In this document: one piece after another, positions 10,517 through 19,530 of the stretch | How positions within the stretch are numbered: the first letter of the stretch is position 1 | How the letters are laid out: the number at the start of each line of letters is the position of its first letter | Assembly (NCBI RefSeq): GCF_001586255.1 | Contig: NZ_CP014544.1 | Coordinates: 1,519,501-1,583,500 of the forward strand | Source: Zhongshania aliphaticivorans | GTDB lineage: Bacteria > Pseudomonadota > Gammaproteobacteria > Pseudomonadales > Spongiibacteraceae | Direction: 5' to 3' | Length of the DNA: 64,000 nt | Translations under genes and position numbers: made by a program | Notes under the pieces: model-generated | What the model saw: only the letters and a program-made list of their open reading frames with translations | What the model was told of the DNA's origin: nothing | The model's database searches: none

Positions 10517-11641
10517 TTACCGTTTGCGAAGAATTAAACTGCCAATAGAGTAACCGGCGCCAAAGGAGCAAATTACCCCAATATCACCTGCGCTTAAGTC
10601 TTCGTGATGCTTGGCAAACGCAATAATAGATCCTGCCGAGGCGGTATTTGCATATTCATCAAGGACAATGGGCGCTTCTTCAAGCGTGGCGTCACGGCCG
10701 AGTAAACGCCTGCTGATTAGCAGGTTCATATTGATGTTGGCCTGGTGTAGCCACCAACGTTTCAATTCCGAAACCTGGATTCCGTGGCTCTGCAAATGGC
10801 TTTCAATGTGATCGGCAGCCATTGGGCAGACTTCTTTAAACACTTTGCGACCGTTTTGATGAAATAGCTTGTCTGCTGAGTAAGGATCTTCATCTGTTGT
10901 ACGGGTAACATAGCCGAAGTTAGAGCGAATATTATTTGAGTAAGAGGTGACACTTTTGGTGCCGAGGACGTCAAAGGCGTGAGCAGACTGACAAGTTGCG
11001 CTGCTTTCTACCACGACAGCGGTCGCTACATCGCCAAAGATGAAGTGGGAGTCTCTGTCCATATAATTGACTTGGGGAGAGGTGAGTTCAGGATTGATGA
11101 CCAGTACACCTTTTGAACTGCCTGCTTTTATTGCGTCTACGGCGCGCTCTAAGCCAAATGTCGCAGCCGAGCATGCGACTAGCATATCGAAGCCAAATCC
11201 CTGGATGCCTAAGGCCGCTTGCACTTCAATCGCGATAGCGGGATAGGAGCGCTGGGTATAAGCGCAAGACACTATAACCATGTCAATATCGGCGGCGGTT
11301 TTATTCGCGGCCTTCAGCGCTGCTGTGGCTGCAGCGATCGCCATTTCTGCTTGGTGGGACACTTGCTCGTCACTGCGTACCTCAAGTATCGGACGCATAC
11401 GTGTTATATCTAAAGTCCCTTCTTTTGAATATATGTAGCGACTTTTAATTCCAGACACTTTTTCAATGAAATCGGCGCTAGACAGCGGCTTTGCTTCTAG
11501 ATCTCCTGATTCAATGGCGACCTGATTTTCTAGATTGAAGTGTTCCGCCCAGGCGTTGTAGCTGCTTACGAGCTCCTCATTGCTAATGCTATGTGTTGGA
11601 GTCCACAGGCCGACCCCGCTAATGACAACAGAGGAGCTCAT
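10517..11641 (-). CDS. 3-oxoacyl-ACP synthase III family protein (FabH2/PA3286-like)
   Basis: Thiolase-fold condensing enzyme. From ATG 11641 it has 374 residues with AAGG nine bases upstream; the ATG three codons earlier has that AAGG directly against it, so I prefer the later one. Catalytic triad is visible: Cys157 in LVACSAATFG, His in WWLHQANINMN, Asn in YANTASAGS. The overall pattern resembles P. aeruginosa PA3286, which condenses octanoyl-CoA from beta-oxidation with malonyl-ACP; the same substrate is an inference. Long for canonical FabH (about 317). Encoded alone, convergent with the PhoD-like gene. Confidence 0.85.
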   Translation of the reverse strand: MSSSVVISGVGLWTPTHSISNEELVSSYNAWAEHFNLENQVAIESGDLEAKPLSSADFIEKVSGIKSRYIYSKEGTLDITRMRPILEVRSDEQVSHQAEMAIAAATAALKAANKTAADIDMVIVSCAYTQRSYPAIAIEVQAALGIQGFGFDMLVACSAATFGLERAVDAIKAGSSKGVLVINPELTSPQVNYMDRDSHFIFGDVATAVVVESSATCQSAHAFDVLGTKSVTSYSNNIRSNFGYVTRTTDEDPYSADKLFHQNGRKVFKEVCPMAADHIESHLQSHGIQVSELKRWWLHQANINMNLLISRRLLGRDATLEEAPIVLDEYANTASAGSIIAFAKHHEDLSAGDIGVICSFGAGYSIGSLILRKR

Positions 11642-11946
11642 TTGATTCATCCTTATATTTTTCGTTTAAAGTATAGGTGAAAGTGTGACCGACATGGCGC
11701 ATACAGTCTATATATTGAAATAACAAAAGCAAAATGACATTAAAAATACCTGCGGCACTAGGATGCGGCCTTCAAATTGACGCATCTTACCCCGTGCAGC
11801 TGAGTGAGTGCATAATCGATATAGCTCATGATTGGCGTTTAAACGATCACGCTAGTGCTTGGTGCCGTAAGCTTTGAGGCCGTCGCGGGTTAACTAGTGC
11901 TTGGTTTGGTTAGTTTCGTGGCGGGTGAATACTCGCTGAGCGGGGC
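11642..11946. other. Intergenic region, no gene seen
   Basis: About 300 bases between two minus-strand genes. It holds the presumed promoter of the FabH-like gene on the minus strand (AT-rich around 11650-11760). I see no convincing reading frame, RNA gene or hairpin terminator. Confidence 0.4.
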
Positions 11947-12732
11947 TTATTCTACATATTGCCGTTTTAAATGTTCACGTTTTTGGGGGCTTAAGCCAAG
12001 GGCTTGCTCTAAATATTCATCCATTGAATTAAAATTTTCATCAATGGCGGCGAACGCGGCCTCGAGAAACTCGGGCCGGGTAGAGGTAAGCGTTGCAAAA
12101 AGGTCTGGGTCTACATCAGGCTTGTCAGCGGCGTATTTGTTAGTGAGGTACTCAAGTTCACCTGCTGGGGGGTAATATTGACTCGTGAGAAGATAGTCTT
12201 CCATAACGATATTACGGGGAACATCAAGGGCAGACAGAATGAGTGCTGCAGCAAATCCAGTGCGGTCTTTGCCTGCGGAGCAGTGGAACATAAAGGCGCC
12301 GTCATCTAGGTTTAGTAATAACTCAAACATTTTGCGATAGGTTTGGCAGTGATTAAGCGCTAGCTCGCGATTTATTTGGGTCATCCATGTCGCCATTTGA
12401 CCGGCGCCAATGTTGCTGATCTCGATGATGTCGTGCTGATTGCCAGGGCTGATACTGAGGTTGTGTATTACTGCTGCGGACTGTGCACTGAGTTTAGTCA
12501 TGTCTAGCTGGTACTCATGGGCATTCCGAAAGTCGCAAATGACTTTAATTTCAAAGTCATTTAATAAGCGTTGATCGAGGTCGCTTAAATTGGAGAGTCG
12601 GCCTCCCCGTAACAGCTTTCGCCAGCGTGTTGTTCCACCGTCACGAGTTTGGTAGCCACCTAGGTCGCGCACGTTGGGAGCACCTTCTAGGGAGAGCCTA
12701 CGGGTATTGACGTCTGGTGATACGGTGGACAT
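11947..12732 (-). CDS. Tyrosine-protein phosphatase (Tyr_phosphatase_3 type)
   Basis: Protein phosphatase with the cysteine phosphatase signature HCSAGKDRTG; the nucleophile is Cys151 when numbered from ATG 12732. The N-terminus from this start (STVSPDVNTRRLSLEGAPNVRDLGGY) matches the family's usual RxLxLEGAxNxRDLGGY opening and gives 261 residues; an upstream start at 12855 would add 41 unlike residues. No signal peptide is seen. Such proteins in bacteria act on phosphotyrosine or phosphoinositides; the substrate here is unknown. Divergent from the histidine kinase gene. Confidence 0.85.
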   Translation of the reverse strand: MSTVSPDVNTRRLSLEGAPNVRDLGGYQTRDGGTTRWRKLLRGGRLSNLSDLDQRLLNDFEIKVICDFRNAHEYQLDMTKLSAQSAAVIHNLSISPGNQHDIIEISNIGAGQMATWMTQINRELALNHCQTYRKMFELLLNLDDGAFMFHCSAGKDRTGFAAALILSALDVPRNIVMEDYLLTSQYYPPAGELEYLTNKYAADKPDVDPDLFATLTSTRPEFLEAAFAAIDENFNSMDEYLEQALGLSPQKREHLKRQYVE

Positions 12733-13031
12733 AGCGTTTTGATCTCGTGTGGGGATGGTTAATATTAATCCGATATTTGATGTGATTACCAGCGTGTGGT
12801 CATAGCGGGTTTTGTCGCAGCAAACCATGATGCGCAAGGAGCGCATTATTGACACTAGACATTTTCATGATGACCTTTTATTCTCCCTGTCATCATAAAT
12901 TCCAATAATAAGCTTATAACGACGATTCCGATTAAGACCTTTATGAATAGTGCTATCTAAATCGCTCGATGTGGGCGGGTACGCTGACATTCTCAGGGAG
13001 TCAAATAAGGGTTTAAACTCAAGGAGATATT

Positions 13032-14843
13032 GTGCCGACTAAAACAATAATAAGAAAATCAGCAATGAGGCTTATGTTAGATCAAAACAAGACGGCAGGA
13101 ATAAAAAGACGAGCGGGTGGATTTACGCTGCAACGTCTACTTGTGGTATTGGCTGTATCTTTGGCCCTGGGTTTGATTGTCTTTTTGCTATGGAAGATGC
13201 TGCGCAACCCCCTAGAGACTGGGCTCCATGTTATCCGCTTAGAGCAAATAGACAGCGCCGCTAAAGCTGACGTTGAGCTTAATCAGCAGATATTGCGAGC
13301 GCGATTAGCGCTTGAATCTGGCGCTAGAGAGCTTGAGCTGGCGCGAGATCGATTTGATGTCGCGCAGAGTTCCTTAAGCAGTGGTAAGGCAGGCTTAAGT
13401 GATTTGAGCCGGGATATTAACCAATCTTTACAAATATATCGAACCCAAGCGGGCGATAAATTGACGTTGCTGAATGATTATTCGGCGCGGTTGGCACGCT
13501 TGGCGCAGTATTTTTCGGTGATGCGTGTGGCGGGTATTTCGGTGCTGAATGCGCCAGCGGTGAATAGTTCAGAGTCGCTTCGTAAACGTATAATGACGTT
13601 GCTTCAAGAGGCCACAGCCTACAGTTTGCAGTCCTCACCAGAGAATGCGTTTGTTATTGATGAGCTGGCGGCCGAGGTCAGCGAGGCTGCGGAACAGCTT
13701 GATAATGATGCTGCGCGGGGTGCCTTAGGCCACCTCCTTGAAACGGTAAGTTTACTGCGCAGCAGTCGCGATGATTTACAGAAACTAATTAGCCAGTTTG
13801 ACGCAATCGAGACCGGAACCGCTTTACAGAATTTACAATTGGCGTACGAAAATCATTTTCAGGGCCTGCAAGACACCGCCCGTCGCTATCGTCAAACCCT
13901 TGCGGTATATGCGGTTGCCCTGTTGTTAGCATTCGGGCTGATCGCGCTACGCTTGCGTTCAAGCTTCTCGGCTTTGGACAATGCGAACAATGAATTGCAG
14001 GATACCAATAGTAATCTAGAGCAAATTGTAAATAAGCGAACTCAGGCACTTAGCAAGGCCTTAGATGATTTGAAAATGCAGCAAGGCCAGCTTATTCAGT
14101 CTGAAAAAATGGCCTCGCTCGGGCAAATGGTTGCGGGGGTTGCCCACGAAATCAATACGCCGCTGGGTTATGCCAGTAGCAATGTGGAGATTATTCGAGA
14201 GTCTCTGCAGGGTATGGGGCAAGAAGTCGATGCGGAAAGCCTCGAAGAGTTTGATGTATTGCTGGCTGACGTAGAGTATGGCCTGAATCAAATTTCAGAA
14301 TTGGTGATGAGCCTCAAGGACTTCAGTCGTGTTGATCGCTCTCAATCGCAACTGTTTGATCTGAACGCAGGCATTGATACAGCACTTAAAATTTGTAATA
14401 ACCAGCTTAAAGATGGCATCAATATCGAGCGAAATTTCGCTGAGCTACCTGAGATAAGCTGTGCACCCTCGCAATTAAACCAAGTTTTTCTTAATCTTAT
14501 TAATAATGCTGCGCAAGCCATGGATGGCCGAGGTTTGATCCAAATTACCACGCGTCAAGTCGATGCTTATGTCGAGGTTGCTATTAGAGATAATGGCAGC
14601 GGTATGGATGAGGATACGCGTGCGCATATATTCGAGCCGTTTTTTACGACCAAAGCCGTGGGCAAGGGCACAGGTTTAGGTTTGTCGATTGTATTCCGAA
14701 TTATTGAAGATCACGGTGGCACTATCCAAGTTGAGTCTGAGCTTGGTAAAGGCACCGAGTTTGTGGTTCGACTGCCGATAAAGAAAATTGGGAAAGCGGC
14801 AGATGTTTCGCCTGCGAATGACGTGGTTCTGCTTGGAGAATAA
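13032..14843 (+). CDS. Membrane sensor histidine kinase with helical sensor domain
   Basis: 603 residues, GTG start behind AAGGAGAT. Two membrane segments (about 35-56 and 290-310) enclose an all-helical periplasmic domain of about 230 residues that looks like the DAHL/double-helical-bundle sensors; this domain call is inferred from its helical pattern. A coiled linker (about 315-350) leads to the H-box with phospho-acceptor His372 ([13 protein letters not shown]), then the ATPase domain with N-box ([10 protein letters not shown]), G1 (DNGSGMD) and G2 (GKGTGLGLS). Two bases separate its stop codon from the response-regulator ATG, so they form one operon and probably one signalling pathway. 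Signal unknown. Confidence 0.92.
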   Translation: MPTKTIIRKSAMRLMLDQNKTAGIKRRAGGFTLQRLLVVLAVSLALGLIVFLLWKMLRNPLETGLHVIRLEQIDSAAKADVELNQQILRARLALESGARELELARDRFDVAQSSLSSGKAGLSDLSRDINQSLQIYRTQAGDKLTLLNDYSARLARLAQYFSVMRVAGISVLNAPAVNSSESLRKRIMTLLQEATAYSLQSSPENAFVIDELAAEVSEAAEQLDNDAARGALGHLLETVSLLRSSRDDLQKLISQFDAIETGTALQNLQLAYENHFQGLQDTARRYRQTLAVYAVALLLAFGLIALRLRSSFSALDNANNELQDTNSNLEQIVNKRTQALSKALDDLKMQQGQLIQSEKMASLGQMVAGVAHEINTPLGYASSNVEIIRESLQGMGQEVDAESLEEFDVLLADVEYGLNQISELVMSLKDFSRVDRSQSQLFDLNAGIDTALKICNNQLKDGINIERNFAELPEISCAPSQLNQVFLNLINNAAQAMDGRGLIQITTRQVDAYVEVAIRDNGSGMDEDTRAHIFEPFFTTKAVGKGTGLGLSIVFRIIEDHGGTIQVESELGKGTEFVVRLPIKKIGKAADVSPANDVVLLGE

Positions 14844-14845
14844 TA

Positions 14846-15793
14846 ATGGATGAATTGGCAAATGTGGACACTGCGGAACAAAAGCCGCGTATCTTATTCG
14901 TTGATGATGAACCGCGCATTTTGGTCGCGTTAAAGGCTTTGTTTCGTAAAGATTACGATGTTGTGACAGCGAATTCTGGTGCCGCTGCGCTGGACATTCT
15001 CCGCGATGGAGATGTCGATGTTGTGGTGAGTGACCAGCGGATGCCGGAGATGACCGGTGTTGAGGTGTTGCGCTCAGCTAAGGACATTCGCCCCCGTGCG
15101 ATCCGGGTTTTGCTTACCGGCTACTCTGATTTAAGTGCTATTTTGTCGGCGATTAATGACGGTGAAATTTTCCGCTTTATTAATAAACCTTGGTCTAATG
15201 TTGATTTGCGCCAAACTATCGCGGCGGCGGTCAAGGCGTCAGCCATCGAACATGTTGAGTTGGCGGCTGAAGAGGATATTAACGAGAAGGTTTACATTCC
15301 GGGTGTTGACGACGTTGGCACCTTGATTTTAGATGATGATGAAGCGACTCGCGATACCTTGCAGCGAGTGCTTGGTCGAGAGCGAGCAGTGTACTCTGCT
15401 AGAAATCTCGATGAAGGTCTTGAGCAGCTTGAAAAACATAAGATAGGCGTGATCATTACGGAGCTCACCGTGGGCGGCGAGGTCGTTACCGACTTGCTTA
15501 GTGCACTTCGGCAACATCATCCGAGCTTAGTCGCGATCGTGTTAACTGGGCAGTCTGATGCCGAGCAGGGTATTGACCTGATAAATCGCGGGCAAATTTA
15601 TCGTTTTTTAAGCAAGCCAATTAGCGAGGGTCTATTGCGTGGCAGTGTTAATTTAGCCATGCGTCGCTATGAAATATTGCAAAAAAATCCGGCCCAAACA
15701 TTACGTATTGCCGCAGAGGCGGCGCCACCGCCAGTAAATGATACTCGTGGAGTATTTAAGCGGATCGGCCGTTTGTTTGGTTTGACAGCATAG
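14846..15793 (+). CDS. Response regulator with two receiver domains
   Basis: 315 residues made of two REC domains and a short basic tail; no DNA-binding, GGDEF, EAL or HD-GYP output is present. REC1 (about 13-130) has the acidic pair FVDDE, phospho-acceptor Asp63 (VSDQRMPEMTG), LLTGYSD and INKPW. REC2 (about 152-270) keeps LDDDE, VLTGQSD and LSKPI, but the acceptor position is Glu206 (IITELTVGG). That exchange could mimic constant phosphorylation or make REC2 a docking module. It lies directly after the kinase gene and before a TonB-C protein gene 24 bases downstream. Confidence 0.93.
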   Translation: MDELANVDTAEQKPRILFVDDEPRILVALKALFRKDYDVVTANSGAAALDILRDGDVDVVVSDQRMPEMTGVEVLRSAKDIRPRAIRVLLTGYSDLSAILSAINDGEIFRFINKPWSNVDLRQTIAAAVKASAIEHVELAAEEDINEKVYIPGVDDVGTLILDDDEATRDTLQRVLGRERAVYSARNLDEGLEQLEKHKIGVIITELTVGGEVVTDLLSALRQHHPSLVAIVLTGQSDAEQGIDLINRGQIYRFLSKPISEGLLRGSVNLAMRRYEILQKNPAQTLRIAAEAAPPPVNDTRGVFKRIGRLFGLTA

Positions 15794-15817
15794 CTGCCTA
15801 AAGTCGGAGGTTGAATA

Positions 15818-16621
15818 GTGAGTGAAATGATGGAAGCAGCGGCATCGCCAAGAAAGACCGGGTTTGGACAGTCAGCTGAATCTGTAATTGCGATTTCTTT
15901 ATTGGGTGTTTGTGCGGCGGCGGGTTTAGCGGCGTTTTTGTCGTCGGGTGGCGAGCAAAGTATAACGAGAACTGCTGCGAGTGAAGCGGCGACCTTTGAG
16001 CTCACCGCTGCCCAGAGTGGTGAGGCGCTGCAATCGGAGGAGCAAGCTGTGCTCGCTGAATGGCAGCGTCGACTGGACGGCGAGTTTAGTCAACATGAGC
16101 AGAGTAAGCTTCAGCAGCAGCAATTAGCCACCTTGCAAGAGCAGTCTGCTGCATTGGCAATGGCTCAGGCTGCAGCGGAGGCTGCAGCCCGAGCTGCGGA
16201 AGCCGCGGAGGCGCGGGCCAGAAATGCTGAAAAGGAACGTCAGCAGGCAATTGCGTCGGCCCGCCAAAAAGAAGCCCCGGCTAAGGCGTCGCCTATTGGC
16301 GGAGTGTCGACTAAAGAAGACGTTAAGCCTGCGGTTGTTAGTCGCCGCGCCGCGTCAATTGATTGGGATAGCTGTGCTAGGCCGCAGTACCCTGATGAAT
16401 CTGTGCGGCTAGGACAGCAGGGTACCGTTACTATGGAGTTTTCACTTGATGCCTTGGGCGTTGTGCAAGACGGCCGGATTATTGAAACCAGTGGTACACG
16501 CCGTTTGGATTATCGCGCCTTGTCGGCCTTGTCTAAATGTAAGTTTGAACCCGAGTTAGTTAACGGTAAAGCGGTTGAGTCTTTAACCCAGCTTCGTTTT
16601 ACGTGGAAGCTTACGCGCTAA
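15818..16621 (+). CDS. TonB C-terminal domain protein
   Basis: 267 residues, GTG start with CGGAGG seven bases upstream. One N-terminal membrane segment (about 23-42), an Ala/Gln/Glu-rich helical stretch (about 60-155) and a C-terminal TonB-like domain (about 180-265: RPQYPDESVRLGQQGTVTMEF ... FTWKL is represented by the YP and GxV motifs). It lacks the proline-rich spacer of classical TonB and there is no ExbB/ExbD nearby, so energy transduction to a receptor is uncertain. Position after the two-component genes suggests a shared operon. Confidence 0.85.
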   Translation: MSEMMEAAASPRKTGFGQSAESVIAISLLGVCAAAGLAAFLSSGGEQSITRTAASEAATFELTAAQSGEALQSEEQAVLAEWQRRLDGEFSQHEQSKLQQQQLATLQEQSAALAMAQAAAEAAARAAEAAEARARNAEKERQQAIASARQKEAPAKASPIGGVSTKEDVKPAVVSRRAASIDWDSCARPQYPDESVRLGQQGTVTMEFSLDALGVVQDGRIIETSGTRRLDYRALSALSKCKFEPELVNGKAVESLTQLRFTWKLTR

Positions 16622-16630
16622 TACTTAGGC

Positions 16631-16670
16631 GGTCATTCCTTGGCGTGAATGACCTTCCGCTTTCTTTTTT
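16631..16670 (+). terminator. Probable terminator after the TonB-C gene
   Basis: Eight-base stem GGTCATTC/GAATGACC with an eight-base loop, followed by a pyrimidine-rich run ending in six T. It lies ten bases after the stop codon and separates this operon from the convergent FlhB-like gene. Confidence 0.7.
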
Positions 16671-16677
16671 CGTGCTG

Positions 16678-16992
16678 CTAGTCTTTTGGCGTAGTGGTTG
16701 CGGTGTCTTTGGCGTCTTGCTCGGCGCTGTCGGGTGTTTTGTTTTTTAGCCGGTAGGCAAAGGCAATGATTTCGGCAACAGCAATATAGAGTTCTCGGGG
16801 AATTTCGCTCTCAAGCTCTACGTGGCTGAGAAGTTGGAGAAGCTGCTGGTTGCGGTATATTGGTATATCGTGCTCAGTGGCAATCATTAGTATTTGCCGC
16901 GCGAGCTCACCTTCGCCTTTGGCGCTAACAGTGGGTGCATTAAGGCCATCGTAGTGCAAGGAGACCGCAATTTCGCCAGGCGTATTTGTCAT
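16678..16992 (-). CDS. FlhB-like C-terminal domain protein
   Basis: 104 residues that match only the cytoplasmic domain of the flagellar/type III export gate protein FlhB: IAVSLHYDG, then AKGEGELARQI, then IPIYRNQQLLQLL and IPRELYIAVAEIIAFAYRL. The membrane half and the NPTH self-cleavage motif of true FlhB are absent (the equivalent position reads NTPGE). It overlaps the FliK-like gene by four bases and follows it in one operon. Stand-alone FlhB-C proteins of this kind occur in many Proteobacteria and can partly replace the FlhB domain, but their role is unsettled. Confidence 0.85.
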   Translation of the reverse strand: MTNTPGEIAVSLHYDGLNAPTVSAKGEGELARQILMIATEHDIPIYRNQQLLQLLSHVELESEIPRELYIAVAEIIAFAYRLKNKTPDSAEQDAKDTATTTPKD

Positions 16993-18332
16993 GCTTGGTC
17001 TTCCAATAGTGATTGGCTAATGAGCGGTGAACCCGCCGCTGGGCTAATTCCTGTGTGAGTTTGAATTTCAGTGTCGAGGAGACCTTGCTCAGCCAGTCGC
17101 TGGCTCAGTTCATACTGGTGTGTGTCAATCAGCGTGCGGGTGGCCTGACTTTGGGTGTTAAAGCTTATTGTTACTTGCTTGCCGTGCTGACTTACAAGGG
17201 TGTTGATGGCACCTAAGCCGGGTAACTCAAAGTTTAAATTAATTTGCCAGCGTCGCTGGTATTGCTCGATATCGGGCTTGGTTTTTTCATGTGGATGCCC
17301 CTGTTCTTCGCGTGAACGTTGCCATTGTAGTTGAAGTTGCCAGACGTCGATGCCGTCGTCATCTAAAACAGGCAGTTCAATTAGGTATTGGTTTTGCTGA
17401 GGATCCTTTTGCTGTAGGTGGAGCAGTTGATGGGATTGCAGTCTGGCAATTGCACCGTGGCTATCTTGTAGTAGTTGTTTTACTAATGCTTCTTGGCTGA
17501 GCTTTGCCTCCCCTAGCTCGGGTGCAAGCCGGGGTTGTGAACGCAATACGCCGGGCAAATCGCTATTAGAGATTGGTCTGTTGTAGGTAGCGCTTGGACC
17601 AATATTCATTTTTTGGTTATTTAGGGGTTGGTTCGGGCTTGTTTGGCCGCTTGTTACTAGCGACGAGTCGAGTTTTGCGCCGGTACCCCGTGCTAATCCA
17701 CTGTAGTCTTGGCTAAGCTTGGCAGATTTGCTTGCGTTCTCTGGCGGGCTTGCCACGTTGCTCAAACGTAAGTTCTCTAGCTTTTGTGCGAGTCTTAGTA
17801 GGGCGGCTTTTAGGTCGCCTGGGGGTGCTATGCCGGCAGCGAGATTGCCTTCCATAAAAAAGCCACTGCTTTGGATCGCATTTAGGAGGCCAGCGGGGTT
17901 GGACACTTGCTGGCGTGACGGTAGTGTGCCGAGGAATTCGGTACTGGCTTTACTGAGCGCTGCGTTGCTAGCAGGGCTGCTAATTAGCTGATTTATGTTG
18001 GCGAGTAACTGATTAATGCCCTGCTGTTGAGGCAGCATTGCTTTTAGCAGGGGGTTAATGGCGCTGGGGCTGGTGTTGATGACTTGGAGGGTCGGGCGCT
18101 GCAGGGCATCTTTGCCGGTTACCTGCAGCAATAGCTGCTCACCGCGGCGCAGCGCGGTCTGGCTTTCTGCCATTAGTCGCAGATTACCTGAAGCAAGTTC
18201 ATAAAGATGGTCCGCGCGCTGCCCCATGACAACAGTGTTGAGCACCTTGTCTGTCGGTAATATTGGTGCTGGCCCAGCGGGGCGATTAAATGCCGCCGGC
18301 TGAGTTGCATTGCTCGGATTGATAATGACCAT
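16989..18332 (-). CDS. FliK-like flagellar hook-length control family protein
   Basis: 447 residues. The N-terminal and middle parts are Gln/Asn/Ser-rich and low in predicted structure, as in hook-length rulers; the C-terminal 100 residues resemble the FliK substrate-switch domain (LGAINTLVSQHGKQVTISFNTQ fold, then SQRLAEQGL). Paired with a separate FlhB-C protein gene, it recalls the FliK-FlhB interaction that switches export specificity. No other flagellar gene is present in the window. No clear ribosome binding site is seen before the ATG at 18332. Confidence 0.78.
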   Translation of the reverse strand: MVIINPSNATQPAAFNRPAGPAPILPTDKVLNTVVMGQRADHLYELASGNLRLMAESQTALRRGEQLLLQVTGKDALQRPTLQVINTSPSAINPLLKAMLPQQQGINQLLANINQLISSPASNAALSKASTEFLGTLPSRQQVSNPAGLLNAIQSSGFFMEGNLAAGIAPPGDLKAALLRLAQKLENLRLSNVASPPENASKSAKLSQDYSGLARGTGAKLDSSLVTSGQTSPNQPLNNQKMNIGPSATYNRPISNSDLPGVLRSQPRLAPELGEAKLSQEALVKQLLQDSHGAIARLQSHQLLHLQQKDPQQNQYLIELPVLDDDGIDVWQLQLQWQRSREEQGHPHEKTKPDIEQYQRRWQINLNFELPGLGAINTLVSQHGKQVTISFNTQSQATRTLIDTHQYELSQRLAEQGLLDTEIQTHTGISPAAGSPLISQSLLEDQA

Positions 18333-18509
18333 AGGTGGAATAGGGGTTCGAGGGCGTTGTATTCATAATAGCGACATTTCTATCGTAAACTTGAGTTTTA
18401 TTAGATCGCGTGCGATATAGTTGCGCGCGACCTAGTTAGCTGTTCTAATAGTGATTGTTGATTTTATGGTTTTCACTGGCTGATTTTGCTTAATTTAAAG
18501 GAGTACGGA

Positions 18510-18992
18510 ATGACTACGCTATACGATTTTGAAATTCGTAGCTTGCAAGGTAAGGAGCTTAATTTGTCTTCCTATAAGGGTAAGGTAGTGTTGGTGGTGA
18601 ATACCGCAAGCAAATGTGGCCTTACACCGCAATATGAAGGTCTGCAGGCGCTTTACGAAAAATACAAAGACCAAGGTCTCGTTATACTGGGTGCGCCGTG
18701 TAATCAGTTTGCCAATCAAGAGCCCGGCGATGCAGGTGCGATTGAAGGTAGTTGTTTAGTGAATTACGGTGTCAGCTTTCCAATCACGGAAAAAATCGAC
18801 GTTAACGGTAAAAATGCCCACCCCTTGTTTGCCTATTTGAAAAAGGCGGCACCGGGCACCTTGAGTAATGCAGTGAAATGGAATTTCACAAAGTTTTTGG
18901 TTGGTAAAGATGGTCAGGCGATAAAGCGTTTTGCACCAACCACTAAACCGGAAAGTATTGTTGCTGATATCGAAGCCGCGCTAGCTGCATGA
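18510..18992 (+). CDS. Glutathione peroxidase family protein
   Basis: 160 residues; ATG 18510 has AAAGGAG six bases upstream, better than an in-frame TTG at 18486. Peroxidatic Cys36 in NTASKCGLTPQY, followed by APCNQFANQEPG and WNFTKFLVG, which supply the Gln, Trp and Asn of the catalytic tetrad. No selenocysteine codon. Cytoplasmic; reduces organic or hydrogen peroxides, in bacterial homologues mostly with thioredoxin. It overlaps the OhrR-like regulator by four bases (ATGA), so the two are translationally coupled and the regulator probably controls it. Confidence 0.94.
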   Translation: MTTLYDFEIRSLQGKELNLSSYKGKVVLVVNTASKCGLTPQYEGLQALYEKYKDQGLVILGAPCNQFANQEPGDAGAIEGSCLVNYGVSFPITEKIDVNGKNAHPLFAYLKKAAPGTLSNAVKWNFTKFLVGKDGQAIKRFAPTTKPESIVADIEAALAA

Positions 18993-19459
18993 GTATGGAT
19001 TTGAGTGTGCCGCCGCCAAGGCTTGCGCAGTTGCAGTTAGAAAACCAGTTGTGTTTTCCTTTGTATGCAAGCTCGCGACTTATTACTCGGCTATATCAGA
19101 CGTATTTGACGCCGCTGGGTTTAACGTATCCGCAGTATATTGTCATGATGATTTTGTGGGAGCATGCGCCGTGTTCCATCAAAGCCGTAGGCGATAAGGC
19201 CTTGCTCAATACCAATACGCTAACGCCCCTATTAAAGCGCTTAGAGCAGCAGGGGTTTATACACCGGCGACGCGCTGGCCAAGATGAGCGAATGGTACTT
19301 GTTCAGCTGAGTGAAGAGGGCGTGGCTTTGCAGGCTGCTTGCAGTGAGATACCGGAAAAATTGGCGGCTAAGCTTGGGGTGAGTCGTGACTCGTTATTAA
19401 GTTTAAAGACCTTGTTAGATGAAATTTTACCGGCGCTTTGTTTGGCCGTCGAAACTTAA
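18989..19459 (+). CDS. MarR-family regulator, OhrR-like
   Basis: 156 residues with a winged-helix core (about 45-110; the wing carries RRRAGQDERMVLVQLSEEG). The N-terminus has LENQLCFPLYASSRL with Cys22, matching the sensing cysteine of OhrR organic-peroxide repressors. OhrR normally controls the peroxidase Ohr; here the coupled gene is a glutathione peroxidase, a plausible functional replacement. Predicted to derepress on oxidation of Cys22. No Ohr gene lies in the window. Confidence 0.9.
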   Translation: MSMDLSVPPPRLAQLQLENQLCFPLYASSRLITRLYQTYLTPLGLTYPQYIVMMILWEHAPCSIKAVGDKALLNTNTLTPLLKRLEQQGFIHRRRAGQDERMVLVQLSEEGVALQAACSEIPEKLAAKLGVSRDSLLSLKTLLDEILPALCLAVET

Positions 19460-19486
19460 AAACTTGTGGTTTATTTCGAGGTATAA

Positions 19487-19513
19487 AAAAACGGGCTCCT
19501 AGGAGCCCGTTTT
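19487..19513. terminator. Bidirectional terminator between ohrR-like and pntB
   Basis: A symmetrical palindrome, ACGGGCTCCT/AGGAGCCCGT, flanked by A- and T-runs, lies between convergent genes. It has the stem and T tract of a rho-independent terminator on both strands. Confidence 0.93.
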
Positions 19514-19530
19514 ACTGTGCAATTAAAACC

